From an uncultured Selenomonas sp. (GTDB taxonomy: Bacteria; Bacillota; Negativicutes; Selenomonadales; Selenomonadaceae), in NCBI GenBank assembly GCA_945494195.1, contig CALYVJ010000074.1, positions 1 through 7,516 on the forward strand: 7,516 nucleotides of DNA, in the 5' to 3' direction. The notes below the pieces were generated by a model, which saw nothing but the letters and a program-made list of their open reading frames with translations, had not been told where the DNA came from and did no database searches. The translations under genes and the position numbers were made by a program. Positions 5,838 to 7,516 of this stretch are shown here, one piece after another; the stretch's first letter is position 1, and the number at the start of each line of letters is the position of its first letter.

Positions 5838-6642
5838 GAAAAACAGTATTACAAATAATATACATGAGACTGCAGTTATCGCACCGGGGGCGAAGATTGC
5901 CGCGAACGTCACGGTTGGTCCGTACTCGGTTATCGGTGAGAATGTCGAGATCGGCGAGGGTACGGTAATCGGGCCCCACGTCGTAATCCAGGGCTGGACG
6001 GAAATTGGCAAAGACTGCCATATTTTCCAGGGGGCATCGATTGGGGAAGAACCGCAGGATCTCAAATTCCGGGGTGAGAAGAGTTATACCGTAATCGGTG
6101 ACCGGACCACCATTCGTGAGGGAGCAACGGTTCACCGTGCTACCGGCGAAGGGGAGGAAACCCGTATTGGCAGCGACTGCCTGCTGATGGCACTGACTCA
6201 TGTGGCGCATAACTGCATCGTTGGCAATCACGTCATCATGTCGAATCTGGCAAGCCTGGCTGGTCATGTGGTCGTAGAGGACCGGGCGGTTGTCGGCGGC
6301 ATGGCTGGTGTCCATCAGTTCGTCAAAATTGGCCGCAATGCGATGGTAGGCGGCATGTCGAAGCTCACGCAGGATGTCGTTCCGTTCACTATTGTCGATG
6401 GACGCCCGGCCAAGGTGGTAGGCCTCAACAGCGTCGGCATTTCCCGTGCCGGCATCAAATTGGATGCCCGCCGCAATATCAAGCAGGCATATAAGATTGT
6501 CTACCGTGCCGGCCTTACGCTGGAGCAGGCAATATCGGTAATCGAGCAGGAAGTAGATTCCTGCGATGAGGTCGATCATCTGCTGCGCTTCCTGCGCAAT
6601 GCTGACCGTGGCATTTGCCGTGAGCGCCGTGATAATGACTGA
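5827..6642 (+). CDS. lpxA: UDP-N-acetylglucosamine O-acyltransferase LpxA
   Basis: LpxA transfers an (R)-3-hydroxyacyl chain from acyl carrier protein to the 3-OH of UDP-GlcNAc, the first step of lipid A synthesis, in the cytoplasm. The 271-residue protein has hexapeptide repeats from about 13 to 190 (for example IGENVE, IGEGTV, IGPHVV) and a C-terminal helical domain from about 205 on. THVAHNCIVG (124-133) holds His125 and the catalytic His128, equal to E. coli His122 and His125. LAGHV (144-148) and VHQF (162-165) are also conserved. Gly176 in VGGMS aligns with the acyl-length ruler Gly173 of E. coli, which there permits C14 chains; the exact chain here is unknown. The ATG at 5827 is preferred because AAGGAG (5812-5817) precedes it. 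A TTG at 5809 would add six residues with a poorer site. The lpxI start follows after 25 bases, so the two are likely co-translated from one message. Confidence 0.97.
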   Translation: MTTEKNSITNNIHETAVIAPGAKIAANVTVGPYSVIGENVEIGEGTVIGPHVVIQGWTEIGKDCHIFQGASIGEEPQDLKFRGEKSYTVIGDRTTIREGATVHRATGEGEETRIGSDCLLMALTHVAHNCIVGNHVIMSNLASLAGHVVVEDRAVVGGMAGVHQFVKIGRNAMVGGMSKLTQDVVPFTIVDGRPAKVVGLNSVGISRAGIKLDARRNIKQAYKIVYRAGLTLEQAISVIEQEVDSCDEVDHLLRFLRNADRGICRERRDND

Positions 6643-6667
6643 GATTTGATTGATTTGGAGGATTTCC

Positions 6668-7471
6668 ATGGAAAGAGTCGGACTGCTGGCCGGCATCGGT
6701 TTTTTGCCGGTGGAATGTGCCAAAGCAGCCAGAGCACAGGGGCATGAGGTGTATATCGTTTCCCTGCTTCCGGAGACGGAAGAATGCTTAAAGGAATATG
6801 CTACAGACTATCAGGAGATCAGTGTCTTTAAGGTCGGCAAGATCCTCAAATATTTGAAGAAAAACAAGATTACGCAGGTGACAATGATTGGCAAGGTCAC
6901 CAAGGAACTCTTGTATGCCCATAAGGCGATGCCGGATCTTAAGACCATGCAGATTCTCATGAGCCTCAAGGACCGTAAAGATGATACGGTTATGGAGGCC
7001 TTGGTGGCTGCTGTCGAGAGCACCGGGGCGAAGGTCGTCGATCAGACCGCGCTGATCCGGCCGTTGATGCCGGAGGCCGGTGTACTTACCCGGCGCAAAC
7101 CGACAGAGGATGAGAAGAAGGATATGGAGTTCGGTTTTCGGATGGCGAAGGAAATCGGCCGTATGGACGTAGGCCAAACGGTGGTGGTAAAGGGCTTGGC
7201 TGTCATGGCTTTGGAAGCTATTGAGGGTACCGATGCCTGCATCCGCCGCGGTGGCCAGTTGGCCAGGGGCGGTGCTGTGGTGGCCAAGGTGGCTAAGCCA
7301 CAGCAGGATAAGCGCTTTGATGTGCCGGCGGTAGGCCTTACGACGCTTCGTACCATGGTGGAAGTGGGAGCTAAGGCTCTGGTTATCGAAGCTGGTGAAA
7401 CCCTGTTGGTGGAAAAGGACAAGGTACTGCAACTGGCTGATGAAAACGATATAACGATTGTAGCAATGTAA
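6668..7471 (+). CDS. lpxI: UDP-2,3-diacylglucosamine pyrophosphatase LpxI
   Basis: LpxI hydrolyses UDP-2,3-diacylglucosamine to lipid X and UMP, the fourth step of lipid A synthesis. It replaces the unrelated LpxH of E. coli and was first described in Caulobacter (family DUF1009). The 267-residue length fits. The N-terminal domain begins with the Rossmann-like VGLLAGIGFLPVECAKAA (4-21) and includes IGKVTKELLY (74-83). The C-terminal domain has VVVKGLAVMALEAIEGTDA (172-190), then QQDKRFDVPAVG (212-223), and VIEAGETLLVEKDKVL (239-254), the hallmark blocks of the family. Conserved acidic residues in the EGTD and QDKRFD blocks are candidates for metal binding and catalysis. The ATG has GGAGGA at 6657-6662. 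An in-frame TTG at 6650 lies upstream of that site and is unlikely. No LpxH-like protein is in the window. The 45 bases after the gene contain no recognisable start of lpxB, a common next gene. Confidence 0.95.
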   Translation: MERVGLLAGIGFLPVECAKAARAQGHEVYIVSLLPETEECLKEYATDYQEISVFKVGKILKYLKKNKITQVTMIGKVTKELLYAHKAMPDLKTMQILMSLKDRKDDTVMEALVAAVESTGAKVVDQTALIRPLMPEAGVLTRRKPTEDEKKDMEFGFRMAKEIGRMDVGQTVVVKGLAVMALEAIEGTDACIRRGGQLARGGAVVAKVAKPQQDKRFDVPAVGLTTLRTMVEVGAKALVIEAGETLLVEKDKVLQLADENDITIVAM

Positions 7472-7516
7472 TTCGCAGACGCAGTGGATACGAAAAATGT
7501 GTCCTGCATATCGCGT

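Noticed and set aside
5794..6723. Open frame of 309 codons on the minus strand opposite lpxA
   Set aside because: lpxA is complete with its hexapeptide repeats and catalytic histidines on the plus strand. The antisense translation is not protein-like and merely mirrors the repeats.
7497..7516. ATG at 7497 as the start of a following gene such as lpxB
   Set aside because: Only six codons are visible, there is no good ribosome binding site before it, and the residues do not resemble the usual LpxB start.
1..7516. CRISPR array, tRNA or rRNA gene, insertion sequence or prophage part
   Set aside because: No regular spaced repeats, no tRNA- or rRNA-like sequence, and no transposase, integrase or terminal inverted repeats were seen. 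The window is almost fully occupied by lipid A and chaperone genes.

Overview
This window holds a lipid A (LPS) biosynthesis and outer-membrane biogenesis cluster. All nine supported genes are on the plus strand. The organism is a diderm (Gram-negative-type) bacterium. The likeliest source is a Negativicutes member close to Selenomonas, Mitsuokella or Megamonas. This rests on three OmpH/Skp-family genes in tandem just before lpxD, the order lpxD - late acyltransferase - lpxC - fabZ - lpxA - lpxI, the use of LpxI rather than LpxH, strong Firmicutes-style purine-rich ribosome binding sites, TTG start use, and a moderate GC content near 50 percent. The taxonomic call is an inference from gene content and order; no search was run.

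Layout. Positions 1-82 are mostly non-coding and hold a small inverted repeat. From 83 to 2254 lie three OmpH/Skp-like proteins of different build: a 154-residue exported or anchored protein, an unusually large 377-residue coiled-coil protein with an N-terminal membrane segment, and a 149-residue lipoprotein. A terminator-like hairpin lies between the first two. lpxD follows (2276-3295) and ends at a strong intrinsic terminator (3307-3334). Next comes a LpxL/HtrB-family acyltransferase (3374-4243). A probable promoter (4257-4285) then precedes lpxC, which starts with TTG (4319-5149). fabZ (5188-5628) has a diverged tandem duplication of its own 3' end. A 198-base gap (5629-5826) follows, with AT-rich promoter-like sequence and a hairpin carrying a G-rich Shine-Dalgarno-like loop. 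lpxA (5827-6642) and lpxI (6668-7471) close the window. The last 45 bases hold no supportable gene; lpxB would be a common next gene in such clusters.

How the genes work together. LpxA, LpxC, LpxD and LpxI carry out the first four steps of lipid A synthesis: UDP-GlcNAc is O-acylated, deacetylated, N-acylated and then cleaved to lipid X. FabZ draws on the same (R)-3-hydroxyacyl-ACP pool that LpxA and LpxD use, so its place among them fits control of the split between phospholipid and lipid A. The LpxL-like enzyme would add a secondary acyl chain late in the pathway. The OmpH/Skp proteins are predicted periplasmic chaperones for outer-membrane proteins, so the region couples LPS supply with outer-membrane protein assembly.

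No wholly new system is visible: the enzymes are standard and their key residues intact. The points most worth a second look are the enlarged OmpH-like protein, the set of three differently anchored OmpH paralogues, the terminators inside a co-directional cluster, and the repeat and hairpin region between fabZ and lpxA.
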